Shown piece after piece: positions 40,491 through 49,460 of a stretch of 64,000 nucleotides of DNA (its first letter is position 1; each line of letters begins with the position of its first letter). The stretch is from positions 322,501-386,500 of the forward strand of contig CAJNDS010002244.1 of NCBI GenBank assembly GCA_905221605.1. The letters run 5' to 3'. Below the pieces are notes generated by a model, which saw nothing but the letters and a program-made list of their open reading frames with translations, ran no database searches and was not told where the DNA came from. Position numbers and translations under genes: made by a program. The DNA comes from Symbiodinium natans (lineage: Eukaryota; Sar; Dinophyceae; Suessiales; Symbiodiniaceae).

Positions 40491-40692
40491 CTACTGTTTG
40501 CTTAAGAACTCCCAAACAAAAAATGATCCTATATTACCCTTAACAAGGAAAATATGTTTTATAGTTTTTGGGGGGTTCTTAAACTCACCTAACAATCCCT
40601 ATGTTACCCTTAATAAGGAAGAATAGTTTTGTTTAATTCTCTCTATTTTTTTTGTTTTTTTTTTTTTTTTTTGGGGGGGGGGGGTTCTTAAG
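40491..40692. repeat. family B element and a partial second copy
   Basis: CTACTGTTTGCTTAAGAACTC ... GGGTTCTTAAACTCACC, then another right half ending GGGGTTCTTAAGCTCACC, which coincides with the donor of exon 40698-40752. Confidence 0.75.
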
Positions 40693-40697
40693 CTCAC

Positions 40698-40752
40698 CTG
40701 CATCCCGAGGCTCCATCAAAGAGCCTCTTGATGGCATTTGTGGACCACTGGC
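40698..40752 (-). CDS. internal exon abutting a family B element
   Basis: Acceptor GCAGCCTCTGAG|, donor GATGCAG|GTGAGCTTAAG; the donor runs straight into the family B TIR (GCTTAAGAACCCC). Two frames are open: SGPQMPSRGSLMEPRDA and WSTNAIKRLFDGASGC. Confidence 0.58.
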
Positions 40753-41265
40753 CTCAGAGGCTGCGGACCCGAAGCCCACTCGGAAACAGGGTTTAGGGTT
40801 TAGGGTTTAGGGTTTAGGGTTTAGGGTTAGGGTTTAGGGTTTAGGGTTTAGGGTTTAGGAGAGGCTGCGTACTGTACGCAGAACTTATAAGGTCCCGACA
40901 CTGGGTTGTGAGTCAGAACTTGGGATATTCCCGGCTAAGGGAGCTTCCCTGTAGTGCCCGAACCTCACGCAAGGGTCACCCAAAACAAGCCTGTGTACTG
41001 CACCCCCCCTTCCCGCAAAACCTAAACCCGAACACCGGAAAACAAAAGCAACTCAACACTGGAAGACCTGCCGCAGCATCACCAGAGAAGAAACTACTAC
41101 TTCCACCAAGACATGCTTCACCAGGAGTCCAGGGCAAATCCTGCGCCTACCCCTCTTGGAAGCCCTTTTGACTGTAAGTCTACTTTCAGTATGGTTTAGG
41201 GTTTAGGGTTTAGGGTTTAGGGTTTAGGGTTTAGCGTTTAGGGTTTAGGGCCCCCTCCTTGCTAC

Positions 41266-41349
41266 CCAGTTAGTCAAACCGGCTTCCGGGCTTCCAAGCT
41301 GGAACCCCCAAACCTCCAGCGCTCCGTTTTTCAAGGTCTGCTGCGAAGC
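41266..41349 (-). CDS. internal exon, 28 codons
   Basis: Phase 0 at both ends. GGTTTTTGAG| to AACTGG|GTAGCA. Reads LKNGALEVWGFQLGSPEAGL; the A-L-E-V-W pattern is compatible with an FN3 B-strand. Good GC3. Confidence 0.66.
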
Positions 41350-41528
41350 CTCAAAAACCCTAAAGGGAAGTCAAAATTAGTAGGGTTAGCAGTATGGTAT
41401 CTCTATTTCTGACCCTATTTCCAAGTACTTCTAACCCTACTTGTTATGACTCATGAACCTCCAAGTATTTCTCAAGGGCTTGAGAAATCAGGTGAAGCGT
41501 CACACCCTACGAACAATCTGTCGACTAC

Positions 41529-41618
41529 CAAGACGGGCAATTATACCCTACAACCCCTTCAAAAAGGCACTTTACAGGGTTGACTATGGGGATTGTAGGG
41601 CCTAATTGCCCGTCCTGG
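41529..41618. repeat. family K hairpin
   Basis: AGACGGGCAATTATACCCTA ... GGGCCTAATTGCCCGTCCT. Confidence 0.85.
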
Positions 41619-41779
41619 TAAGGGTCCCTTCTAGGGGTTCCTCCTTATATCCTTTGAGAGTGGTGGTAAGAATCGCGAAGCCCCAAGGGTTGACTGAAGG
41701 AACCCTCAACCCTAGCCCTAAGCCCCCACACCCGGGGGTTTAGGGTTCAGGGTTTAGGGTTTAGGGTTTAGGGTTGAAC

Positions 41780-41860
41780 CCTCAGAGCCCAGTGGCGGGG
41801 AGCAAGGATTTGAAAGACCATTGCTAGCTCGGACATCTCCTTGACCAGCGCTGCCATGTT
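41780..41860 (-). CDS. internal exon, 27 codons
   Basis: Phase 0 at both ends, GGGCAG| to AGG|GTTCAACC. Reads MAALVKEMSELAMVFQILAP, an amphipathic helix. GC3 70%; the plus strand is closed. Here the acceptor side lies in TTTAGGG orientation, so tract orientation relative to exons is not fixed. Confidence 0.74.
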
Positions 41861-42189
41861 CTGCCCTAAACCCTAAACCCTAAACCCTAAACCCTCTATC
41901 CTAAACCCTATAAGCCCAAAAGATCCCAATCAACCCTAACCCTAAACTTGCTGTTCGGGGGGGAGGGGGTGTTCAGGATCCCCAGGGGGGGATCTTAATG
42001 GTTCTTGGCAGGGAGCGAGAGACCCAATATATTCCCTGAAAGGGTTTAGGGTTTAGGGTTTAGGGTATATGTGGGGGGATATAAGGCACTTAAGTCCCTC
42101 ATTCCCTACTAGGAAACAGGCTTGTAGCACAAAGGTTGAAGGTATTCCTTATGACTTACGTACGTGGGGGCGGGGGGAGGGGTACATAT

Positions 42190-42330
42190 TCGGCCTCCGG
42201 TTAAGAGTTTAGGGTTTAGGGTTCAGGGTTCAGGATTTAGGGTTTAGGGTTCAGGGTTCAGGGTTCAGGGTTTAGGGTTCAGGGTTTAGGGTTTAGGGTT
42301 TAGGCGGTTTAGGGTTTAGGGTTGAATAGG
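42190..42330. repeat. mixed TTTAGGG/TTCAGGG tract
   Basis: About 17 units alternating T and C at the third base, like apicomplexan telomere variants. Confidence 0.9.
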
Positions 42331-42599
42331 AGGTGCGAAGTAGCCAGTACGAAGGGATACCTCGGGTCCACATCCCTTTCGGCGTCAGAAACAGAGACCC
42401 TGACATGCGCATCCCAAGCCCTAAACCCCAAACCCTAAACCCTAACAATAACCCTAAACCCTAAACCTCAGATCCTCTCACTGCGATTCATGTTTAAAAA
42501 GACGACAATAGAGCCTAAAAGGCCAAACTCGGAGGCTCATTTGGGCCGTTAGAAGTAGGGTTGAAGGGGTAAAAACCCTAAACCCTAAACCCTAAACCC

Positions 42600-43030
42600 T
42601 AAAATGTACCTTATATCGTCCCTATATACCAAATACGGGTAAAAGGAGGGACCCCTAGAAGTCCTAGAAGGGACCCTGAGTCAAACTTCCCTACCTATCC
42701 CCTATGTATACCTCATGTAGTCCCTATGTTCTTAAGTAGCCCCCCCAAAACCCCAAATAACCCCCAAAGGTCCCGTTTCAGGTTTCCCTTGTAGGGATGT
42801 GGTTGAGTGTTTCGGCTTCACTTGGGTAGTTATAAGTAGGGTTGTAAGTGGTCTGAATAGGGTTATGGTTAAGGGTTTTGAGGCCATTTGGGTAGCTATA
42901 AGTAGGGTTAGAAGCTATAGCGCCTTAAGGTTTACGGTCCAAGGTTTAGGGTAAGTAGAGCTGTAATACTTGATGACCCTCCTTAAAGCTACCCATTAAC
43001 TGACATGAACCTCGAAGCAGGTCCCTGCAA
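42600..43030. other. hairpin elements, no gene seen
   Basis: Two palindromic segments (42605-42735 with TATACCTCATGTAGTCCCTA-like arms; 42830-43017 related to family A) and heptamer fragments. Confidence 0.6.
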
Positions 43031-43215
43031 TGTTACCGCAGCATGAAAACACGATTTGGCACATGCGATGACGCGTACATTTAACTAGTGCTATATGCCC
43101 ACATGGCAACAACGAAACCAAAATGCCGCAGATAGGCGAGGGCCAGAGTCTTTACCCTTCACGAAGGAACCCAGCCGCTTGAGTGGGTTTAAGGCTTGAC
43201 AGTGTGCATGCACAC

Positions 43216-43304
43216 ATTTGGGGGACTGTAGTGTAGTGTCAGTGAAGGCAATAGCTGAAGGTTGGCTCCAAGTCTCGATAGTGCCATTTCCATTCAAGTC
43301 GAAC
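43216..43304 (-). CDS. internal exon, EF-hand loop
   Basis: After CTGGGAG| the frame reads FDLNGNGTIETWSQ, a clear EF-hand loop start (D-L-N-G-N-G-T-I). Donor AAAT|GTGTGC near 43216. In transcription order it precedes the EF-hand exon at 38761-38865. Confidence 0.76.
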
Positions 43305-43376
43305 CTCCCAGGTTTTCAGGGTTTAGGGCCTTGCGAGCCTTGGGTAAAAAATCTTCAGGGCTCATGGGCAGCTAGC

Positions 43377-43515
43377 CTCCCAAAGAGCCCAATTCCCTCT
43401 AACTAAGTAATATGCCTTGACTCATCCTAATGGCACCCTAAACCCAAAACCCAAAACCCTAAAGCCTCTTATATGGTCTAAGGTCTCGCTATTCCTTCCT
43501 TCCGGGCTCTCTGGG
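43377..43515. repeat. family D element interrupted by heptamers
   Basis: CCCAAAGAGCCCAATTCCC ... GGGCTCTCTGGG with CCCTAAACCC-type DNA inside (43435-43462). Confidence 0.7.
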
Positions 43516-43760
43516 TAAAGGGGCTCCAGGACTCAGGGCATGCAGGTTGTGCCGTGCAAGGTACGGCTGAGTCGCGCCGCACTCAGATGTGTTCAAGCAG
43601 ATTTGGGTTTCGCCCCCCAGAGCCCTTAGGGTTTAGGGTTTAGGGTTTAGGGTGCAGGGTTTAGGGTTTAGGGTAAGACCTCAAGCCGATTAGGGGCCCT
43701 GAGTATGATTGAATGGTCTATTCCTTAATTGAGGGATATTGGGCTCTCTGGGAACCTCAG

Positions 43761-43834
43761 CCCGTGGCTCACACAACGAAATGCTCGGTACTTCGGCAAA
43801 CCTAACCGGTAGGCAAAAACCCAATCGCCGCCAG
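43761..43834 (+). CDS. candidate exon after family D element
   Basis: Acceptor GGGAACCTCAG| next to the family D end, donor CGCCAG|GTCACA. Reads NEMLGTSANLTGRQKPNRRQ. The interleaving with minus EF-hand exons lowers confidence. Confidence 0.48.
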
Positions 43835-43920
43835 GTCACATGTTTTGGGTTTAGGGTTGAGGGCACAACCTTGAAGCCTATGACTGGGGTTTAGGGTTTA
43901 GGGTTTAGGGTTTCCTTCAG

Positions 43921-43963
43921 CCTGCTTCAGCACCCTGAGCTCAAGAAAACTTACTGCTTCTTT
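43921..43963 (+). CDS. candidate exon ending at family H element
   Basis: Acceptor TTTCCTTCAG|. Reads LLQHPELKKTYCFF and ends TTT|GTAGGG, where the donor is the terminus of a family H element (GTAGGGAATGAG). Confidence 0.55.
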
Positions 43964-44211
43964 GTAGGGAATGAGTGAATGAGGCACCCCTAGATACTCC
44001 CTTGAAGATATAAGGTACCTGGCTCCCCAAACCCTAAACCCTAAACCCTAAACCCTCAGTGTACTACAAACCAGTAGGATAAGATAGCTTGGCATTGGGA
44101 GCCTAGAGTTCAGTTGCCGGTTTAGGGTCTAGGGTTTAGGGTAGGGGTTTAAGAGTCTGGAGTTGAGGGTTTTTTTGGCTTGAGGGTAGAGGGTGTAGGA
44201 TTTCGCTAAAC

Positions 44212-44269
44212 CCTCTTGCGTCAGGACTTGTGCAATCGCCTGAAACTGTGAGCACACGGATGCTGGTGA
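44212..44269 (-). CDS. candidate exon, beta-strand-like
   Basis: Reads TSIRVLTVSGDCTSPDARG with donor AGAGG|GTTTAGC. It follows (in transcription order) the exon 44297-44397. Acceptor GCGAAAAG| is weak. Confidence 0.48.
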
Positions 44270-44296
44270 CTTTTCGCTAAGCCCTAAACCCTAAAC

Positions 44297-44397
44297 AAAT
44301 TCTCAGGCTTTTTCAACGTCTTGGGCCTCGAGAAGATCTTCTTGATGGTCTCCTTGCTTATGCTGACAATGACCGGCGGTGCTTCGACCTCCAGCAG
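44297..44397 (-). CDS. internal exon, 33 codons, telomeric donor
   Basis: GC3 79%. Reads EVEAPPVIVSISKETIKKIF, then a Lys/Pro-rich tail. Boundaries TAGAGAG| and AATTT|GTTTAGG. The composition resembles a linker followed by a beta-sandwich strand. The plus strand is open (hydrophobic) but lacks a donor. Confidence 0.75.
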
Positions 44398-44681
44398 CTC
44401 TCTACACACCGGAACCCAATAGTTTAGGGGTTAGGACTATAGGTTATAACCTCGGAGCCTTGAAGCAGCACCTTCGAAAGTCTACTTGGGTCAAGGCACT
44501 TGAAGCACACAACCTAAACCCCCAATGCCCCTCCCAGCACTCATGACTGATCCACGAGAGCCACAACCTGATCGGAAAACTTCTCAGGAACGACATCTAC
44601 CAGGAGTATTTGGTCAGTCTGAAAACTGAGCTAGATTGCGTTTGCATTGTGTGCTTCTCCTTCTTGGGCCATGTGGAGCAG

Positions 44682-44857
44682 GACGATCCATGTATGCGAT
44701 GCTATGTGCGAACATGTTTGAAGAAGTCCAGGCCACCTGCGCACACATCGGTTTGCACTGTCCAGCTCTGGAATCCCTCGGTTTCATCCGCTCAGCAAAT
44801 CTTCGGACCCCCAGGTGCGAGGATGAGGCTGCAGCAGAGAAGCCCAAGGCACAAATT
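44682..44857 (+). CDS. exon of plus gene ending at 45148
   Basis: Reads MFEEVQATCAHIGLHCPALE, then SLGFIRSANLRT. Acceptor GTGGAGCAG|. It can be joined to 44912 by a 54-nt GC-AG intron (ATT|GCAGGG ... CTGCAG|GGG) that contains a small CCCTAAA tract and is flanked by the direct repeat TGCAGGG. A further exon-like stretch upstream (HNLIGKLLRNDIYQEYL, 44552-44605) probably precedes it. Confidence 0.62.
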
Positions 44858-44911
44858 GCAGGGCACACGACGTTTCTCCCTAAACCCTAAACCCTAAACC
44901 AGAAACTGCAG

Positions 44912-45148
44912 GGGTTTGCACAAGTGGGCGGTGTGGGTGCAGCAGGTCACCTGGTGGAGATCATGGTCTTCTGGGATGGCAAAGTCACACCCAGCTTTGA
45001 GCGTTTCCGAGTGGCGCCGTACCTGCGTTTTCTGCAGGTCGAGCCGGAGGCCGCAGGCTTCGAGAGCGGACTGGATGCAAAGAAGTCCGGCCCTTCACCC
45101 GAAAACCCGGAACAGCAAGAAGACTTTGGGCTTACCGTCGAGTCTTGA
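44912..45148 (+). CDS. terminal exon of plus gene
   Basis: Open from CTGCAG| to a TGA at 45146, about 78 codons. Reads HLVEIMVFWDGKVTPSFERF, then YLRFLQVEPEAAGFESGL and an acidic tail. The V-x-P-x-A-A-G-F-x-x-G-L stretch is PDZ-like, an uncertain similarity. An A/T-rich region follows (45150-45235), suitable for a 3' UTR. Largest exon with good GC3. Confidence 0.7.
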   Translation, partial: GFAQVGGVGAAGHLVEIMVFWDGKVTPSFERFRVAPYLRFLQVEPEAAGFESGLDAKKSGPSPENPEQQEDFGLTVES

Positions 45149-45451
45149 GAGCTACACGACTAGAATGATATAGCAAAATATCAGAATAACTTAAAATATG
45201 GTAGAATCATAACAAAATAACAGAACAACTGCAACTGCACCAACCCGAGCCGCGGAACCCTAAAAAACGGCAATCTGGGCCTAGTCTGGGTCCTAGTATC
45301 CCTAAACCCTAAACCCTAAACCCTAAACCCTAAAGCCTAAACCCTAAACTTATAAAAGCCGTAAATATCGCTAAACGTGTACACTGGTGCCAGAAAGCCA
45401 GCCTGCGATCCTGGCCAGATTACCCTACACCTTTCGAAGCCTTCGGCTGCC

Positions 45452-45541
45452 TAAACCCTAAACCCTAAACCCTAAACCCTAAACCCTAAACCCTAAACCC
45501 TAAACCCTAAACCCTAAACCCTAAACCCTAAACCCTAAACC
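45452..45541. repeat. (CCCTAAA)n array
   Basis: Twelve units ending at the donor of exon 45541-45590. Confidence 0.95.
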
Positions 45542-45590
45542 CAGACTAGGACAAGCTTGCGGGGAACTCAGCCAAGTCAACCCCCGAAGC
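45541..45590 (-). CDS. candidate exon with telomeric donor
   Basis: Between GGTTTCAG| and CTGG|GTTTAGG. Reads RGLTWLSSPQACPS. Short; a second frame is also open. Confidence 0.45.
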
Positions 45591-45725
45591 CTGAAACCTA
45601 AAACCCTAAGCCACGACTCTCTTAGTTGTCCAGTAACCTGGCGGGATTAAAGGTTACCCTGTGCGATTCTATTGGGAGTATAATGTCCCAAAAAGGTTGA
45701 AGGTTACCTACTCTACTACTGAGAC

Positions 45726-45822
45726 CATCGTCTTGTGATCCCGGTTCTGATGCAGAAGAATACAAGCGACACGCTCACAAAACACCAAAGCCAACAGAAC
45801 ATGGGTCTCGTCTATGAAGCAT
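45726..45822. CDS. coding-like segment beside family G element
   Basis: Plus: the family G end gives CTACTACTGAG| and the frame reads SCDPGSDAEEYKRHAHKTPK. Minus: TTTAG| acceptor in a heptamer, then DETHVLLALVFCERVACILL ending at the family G terminus (ATG|GTCTCAG). Either would use the element as part of an intron. Confidence 0.48.
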
Positions 45823-45885
45823 CCTAAACCCCAAACCCTAAACCCTAAACCCCAATCCCTAAACCCTAAACCCCAATCCCTAAAC

Positions 45886-45948
45886 CCTCAACGACACCTC
45901 GGTGGAAGCCGCTGAGGCGGCGTCGCCATCTGCGGCCTTTTCCTGGTT
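45886..45948 (-). CDS. Ala/Glu-rich exon, 21 codons
   Basis: Phase 0 at both ends, CTAAG| to AGG|GTTTAGGG. Reads NQEKAADGDAASAASTEVSL. The plus strand is open too (NDTSVEAAEAASPSAAFSWF). In transcription order it follows the proposed start exon at 49098-49122, also acidic and Ala/Lys-rich. Confidence 0.5.
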
Positions 45949-46378
45949 CTTAGGGTTTAGGGTTTAGGGTTTAGGGTTTCGGGATTGGGGTTTAGGTTTG
46001 GCGTAGATACTAAGTAACCTCAAAATACCCAACTCACTCCCATGTTCCACCCTAAACCCTAACCCCTAAAACCTAAACCCTAAACCCTAAACCCAATTCT
46101 TACCCTCAGCTGTAAAGCCTAACGCCAGACAAGGGGTACTCAAAGCCTGTCAACTCACAACAAGTACAGGAAAATAATCCCTGTCTATAAGCAAGAATAT
46201 CTTTGTGTCTTTGTAGGGGGTTCTTCAGCAAAGAGTAACAAGTAAACCCGCTTCATCAGGCCTCGTTGACGACCCTCAACACTAAACCCTAAACCCCTAA
46301 CCCCTGAACCTAAACCCTAAACCCTAAACCCTAAACCCTAAACCCTAAACCCTAAACCCTAAACCCTAAACCCTAAAC

Positions 46379-46436
46379 CCCGCAAGGCCACCCGAGTCCT
46401 TGGACTCAACCATCGAGCCCGCGCGCTCTTTGGAGC
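46379..46436 (-). CDS. candidate exon with telomeric donor
   Basis: Acceptor GACCTCTGCCCCAG| is good, donor GCGGG|GTTTAGG. Reads SKERAGSMVESKDSGGLAG. The plus frame KATRVLGLNHRARALFGAWG is open and also ends at a telomeric donor, so strand is not certain. Confidence 0.5.
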
Positions 46437-46706
46437 CTGGGGCAGAGGTCAAGTCTGGCCCAAGGCCCCCGGGTTTAGGGTGAGTATAGGGTTTAGAGTT
46501 TAGAGTTTAGGGTTTAGGGTTTAGGGCTTCTCCTGCACCATCTCCATCTCCGAAGAGAGAAGGGTTAAGGTTTAGGGTTTAGGGTTTAGGGTTTAGGGGT
46601 ATATGACCCTTACATCTGAATAGAATAAGAGCCCATACTTCGATCAATAGAACTTGGCTGTAGGTTTTTGGGTTTTTGGGTTTGTGGGATTTCGGGTTGT
46701 AGCGTT

Positions 46707-46812
46707 TAGGGATCGTTGTCCAGCAACCTGGGGAATTAAAGGTTAACCTTTGGGATTCTATTCGGATTAGAATGCCCAAAAAAGGTTAAAAGTTGCCTAC
46801 TCTACTACCGAG
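46707..46812. mobile_element. family G element (introner candidate)
   Basis: CGTTGTCCAGCAACC ... GTTGCCTACTCTACTACCGAG, followed directly by exon 46813-46898. Confidence 0.75.
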
Positions 46813-46898
46813 ATTCAGGGCATCTAGAGGATTGTAGAAAGGTTGGGGCTTCGTGCGGCTTGGAGGGGGGCTGGACAGAGTGGCTCAAGTGGGCTAAG
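46813..46898 (+). CDS. internal exon using family G 3' end as acceptor
   Basis: The family G element ends CTACTCTACTACCGAG|, followed by a frame reading DCRKVGASCGLEGGWTEWLK and then AAG|GTTGAGG. One of the clearest cases of a TIR element forming the 3' splice site. Function unknown. Confidence 0.68.
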
Positions 46899-46959
46899 GT
46901 TGAGGGTTTTGGGTTTAGGGTTTAGGGTTTAGGGTTTAGGGCTCACCCCTCTACAACAG

Positions 46960-47046
46960 AAAGGAAGCTGTTGCACAGCTTATTCCCCAAGGACCGGTCC
47001 ATGTACTCCCTTCTTTCCCCTCCTACTCTATGGAGGTCCTGCTGCG
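46960..47046 (+). CDS. internal exon between pyrimidine acceptor and telomeric donor
   Basis: CACCCCTCTACAACAG| to CTGCG|GTTTAGG. Two plus frames are open (LLHSLFPKDRSMYSLLSPPT; AVAQLIPQGPVHVLPSFPSY). The minus strand is open as well but with a poor acceptor. Neighbouring plus exons favour plus. Confidence 0.55.
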
Positions 47047-47136
47047 GTTTAGGGTTTAGGGTTTAGGGTTCAGGGTTCAGGGTTCAGGGTTTAGGGTTCT
47101 TTTGCCCTTTAGGGTTTAGGGTTTCGGGTTTTTTAG

Positions 47137-47236
47137 GCCCATTCTAATCCCAGCCTTCGCGGTTACTGCCGGCTACGCTTCCTGCGGCAAGCTCGGCAAA
47201 GCAGGAGCCAAGGATCAAGAAGCTTCTCTGGGGCAG
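47137..47236 (+). CDS. exon ending at a 37-nt GC-AG intron
   Basis: After GGTTTTTTAG| the frame reads AFAVTAGYASCGKLGKAGAK. No GT donor is available, but CAG|GCCTGG ... TATTCAG|GCCTTT gives a 37-nt GC-AG intron flanked by the direct repeat CAGGCCT. The joined frame continues FKALCKDSRWH to a stop. Confidence 0.6.
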
Positions 47237-47371
47237 GCCTGGGGGCCCTATAAAGAATTACTTTTTTATTCAGGCCTTTAAAGCTTTATGCAAGGATTCT
47301 AGGTGGCACTAGAAACAAAAAATTCTGTTCAAACCTACCCATGTAAAGCCCGAACCCTGAAACCTAAACGA

Positions 47372-47480
47372 GGGGCCTGAATAATTAGAATGGGTTTTGG
47401 GGGTTATTGTAGTATATTTACAAAGGGACAATGAGGGAATACTAATAGTAATTATTCCGACCCCTATATTAAACGAGGGG
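47372..47480. repeat. family F element between 12-bp direct repeats
   Basis: GGGGCCTGAATAATTAG ... ATTATTCCGACCCC. TAAACGAGGGGC occurs at 47365-47376 and 47470-47481. Other copies at 38424, 58774 and 62948. Confidence 0.75.
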
Positions 47481-47489
47481 CTGCTCGAG

Positions 47490-47567
47490 GATTGGGACCT
47501 GGAGACCACGGAGACAGCGGGCGCGGGGATAAGGATAAGGCTCTGCAGTGGTGGCTAGCATGTCTTA
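47490..47567 (+). CDS. exon upstream of family G introner
   Basis: Reads DKDKALQWWLACL and ends CTTA|GTTGTCC at the family G terminus. Joined to 47667 it continues in frame. Acceptor GCTCGAG|. Confidence 0.58.
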
Positions 47568-47666
47568 GTTGTCCAGTACCTAGGAGAACTAAAGGTGATC
47601 CTTTGGGATTTATAGGGGGATTCTACTTCCTCAAAAAGGTTAAAGGTTCCCTACTCTTCTACGAAG
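47568..47666. mobile_element. family G element (introner)
   Basis: GTTGTCCAGTACC ... CCCTACTCTTCTACGAAG. Lies between exons 47490-47567 and 47667-47749, whose frames join when it is removed. Confidence 0.75.
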
Positions 47667-47749
47667 ATGTGCAACGTTTTCAAGAAGTTGACCTGTGGGC
47701 TTTGCGTATCCTACGCATGGATTCACGTGTGCCTAACTGCAAGCACAAC
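47667..47749 (+). CDS. exon downstream of family G introner
   Basis: Starts after CTACTCTTCTACGAAG|, the element's end, and ends AAC|GTAAGCC, a canonical donor. Reads VQRFQEVDLWALRILRMDSR. Removal of the 99-nt element fuses WWLACL to this frame without a stop. Confidence 0.72.
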
Positions 47750-48092
47750 GTAAGCCCCTATCTGTTCCTCATCGGCAAGGCAGAAAACCCCTAAGCTCTG
47801 TCTCACCCCTAAACCCTAAACCCTAAACCCGGGCCATTTCTCAACAAGCTTGCCAATGTCATCGCCTAAATCATGAAGAAGCCCACGATCCAAAAAGGCC
47901 TCCCCCAAAGAAGCAGAACCCCCCCATCTTCCAGCCAGCCTTAGAGCAAGCCTAAACGCCCCAACCTTATAGATACAAGCCCGCGGGCCTAACACCCCAC
48001 CCACTAAGAAGCCCCGTTTCATAAACCTTATGAGCATCCCAAAGCCCAAATCCCCCTCTGCACAACCTTCTTGCACAAACCCCAAACCCTAA

Positions 48093-48201
48093 ACTACTAT
48101 TGCTTAGGAACCCGAAAAGAATAAGACAGAATGTTCCCTATATTACCCTTAATAAAGAAGAGTATGATTTGTTTTTCGGATGTCTGAAGCAATTAGTAGT
48201 A
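48093..48201. repeat. family B element
   Basis: AACTACTATTGCTTAGGAACC ... GTCTGAAGCAATTAGTAGT. Confidence 0.75.
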
Positions 48202-48290
48202 AATCCCCACACCCCCGCAATGGAAAGCTTGGCCTGAGGGGGCAGGGGAGGCCCCTCTTCGGGGGCGAGGTGGCGCGCTGCCTGTCAAAG

Positions 48291-48389
48291 CTGGGTGATG
48301 GACATCTTGATGTGACGTCTTTTTCTAAGTGGGTAAACCCGGAGCTGTCGCTGTATCTGAGCAACCGAACACGACTCACGACAAGCTAG
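48291..48389 (+). CDS. terminal exon, EF-hand-like
   Basis: Reads LGDGHLDVTSFSKWVNPELS then LYLSNR, ending at TAG 48387-48389. D-G-H-L-D-x-x-x-F-x-x-W resembles the second half of an EF-hand with its exiting helix. A related stretch (LSLYLSN) occurs at 10752-10778, with mostly synonymous or conservative change in this frame. Confidence 0.52.
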   Translation: MGDGHLDVTSFSKWVNPELSLYLSNRTRLTTS

Positions 48390-48865
48390 GGTTTAGTTTT
48401 AGGGTCCTAAACCCCTTGCTTGCAGTCCTAAGTCCTAATTAACTCCAGCGAGTTGAGCCTGCCATAAACCCCAAAACCGCATACCCTAAACCCGCCCGAA
48501 GGCCTAGACCCTACACCCAAAACTCAAAACACCAAGCCTGAAACCACAATCCCTAAACCCCAACCCCTAAACCCCTAAACCCCAAAACCCCAAAACCCCA
48601 AACCCTAAACCCCAAAACCCCATACCCAAACCCCAAACCCCCAATCCCCCAAACCCCGAAACCCCGAAAACCCTAAACCCTAAACCCTAGCTAAAGAGCC
48701 TGCCCGGCTGCGCTTTGGTTTGGCCGTTGCCTGGCGCATTGGCTCTCGTTGGTGGTGATGGGGTTTAGGGTTTAGGGTTCAGGGTTTAGGGTTCAGGGTT
48801 TAGGGTTTAGGGTTTAGGGTTCAGGGTTTAGGGTTCAGGGTTTAGGGTTTCGGGTTTAGGGAACC

Positions 48866-49030
48866 TCACAAAACAGAACCACGAGCCCAGGCTCAATTAA
48901 GGCGTACAGGCTTGAGGGTGTCAAGGACCATGCCTTGAAACCCTCGCAAAAGACTCTAGATGATTCAAGGAACAACCTGTTAGAAAACAAAGCTCTTCCA
49001 GAGGCTCTCAGCCCTAGAACTAAATTCCAA
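48866..49030 (+). CDS. open frame, 55-60 codons, hydrophilic
   Basis: Open from GTTTAG| to a heptamer stop. Reads AYRLEGVKDHALKPSQKTLD, then NLLENKALPEAL. The minus strand has several stops. GC3 is only about 50%, so it may be a decaying or lineage-specific exon. Confidence 0.42.
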
Positions 49031-49097
49031 AACCCTGAACCCTAAACCCTAAACCCTAAACCCTAAACCCTAAAACCCTAAACCCTAAACCCTAAAC

Positions 49098-49122
49098 CCT
49101 CTGCCTTCGACTTCGGCGCCAT
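49098..49122 (-). CDS. proposed start exon MAPKSKAE
   Basis: CAACCATGG gives a Kozak-like start; the exon reads MAPKSKAE and ends GAGG|GTTTAGG at the telomeric tract. Short basic N-termini of this type are common in nuclear and ribosomal proteins, but no identity is claimed. Upstream DNA to 49195 would be the 5' leader. The next exons would lie at lower coordinates. Confidence 0.5.
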
Positions 49123-49320
49123 GGTTGGACTCAGCGCTCTGAGCAACGGCCCAACACGCGCAGGGAAGAGCTGTCCAAGGACCCAGGGAGAGCTTTAAGT
49201 GGGGTTCCTAAACCCTAAACCCTAAACCCTAAACCCTAAACCCTAAACCCTAAACCCTAAACCCTAAACCCTAATCTAGGGGCTTTGGGGGGCTGAGGTG
49301 TTGAGAGGTTGTGAGGTTCA

Positions 49321-49460
49321 GGGCTTATGGACTTGGAAGGATATGGAATTCATCACCCCGGGCTGCAGATCTTTTTTGCCCGGAACTGACCTCCCAATTC
49401 GGCCGCTTATGGCTTGTGATACTACATGTATTCTTCCCGATTTCAAGCACCAGTCCATTT
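49321..49460 (+). CDS. long open segment, frame uncertain
   Basis: After GTGAGGTTCAG| the frame reads LWTWKDMEFITPGCRSFLPG and stays open 46 codons to TAG. Another frame, offset by one, is open 65 codons from ATG 49311. Not recognised. Confidence 0.4.
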
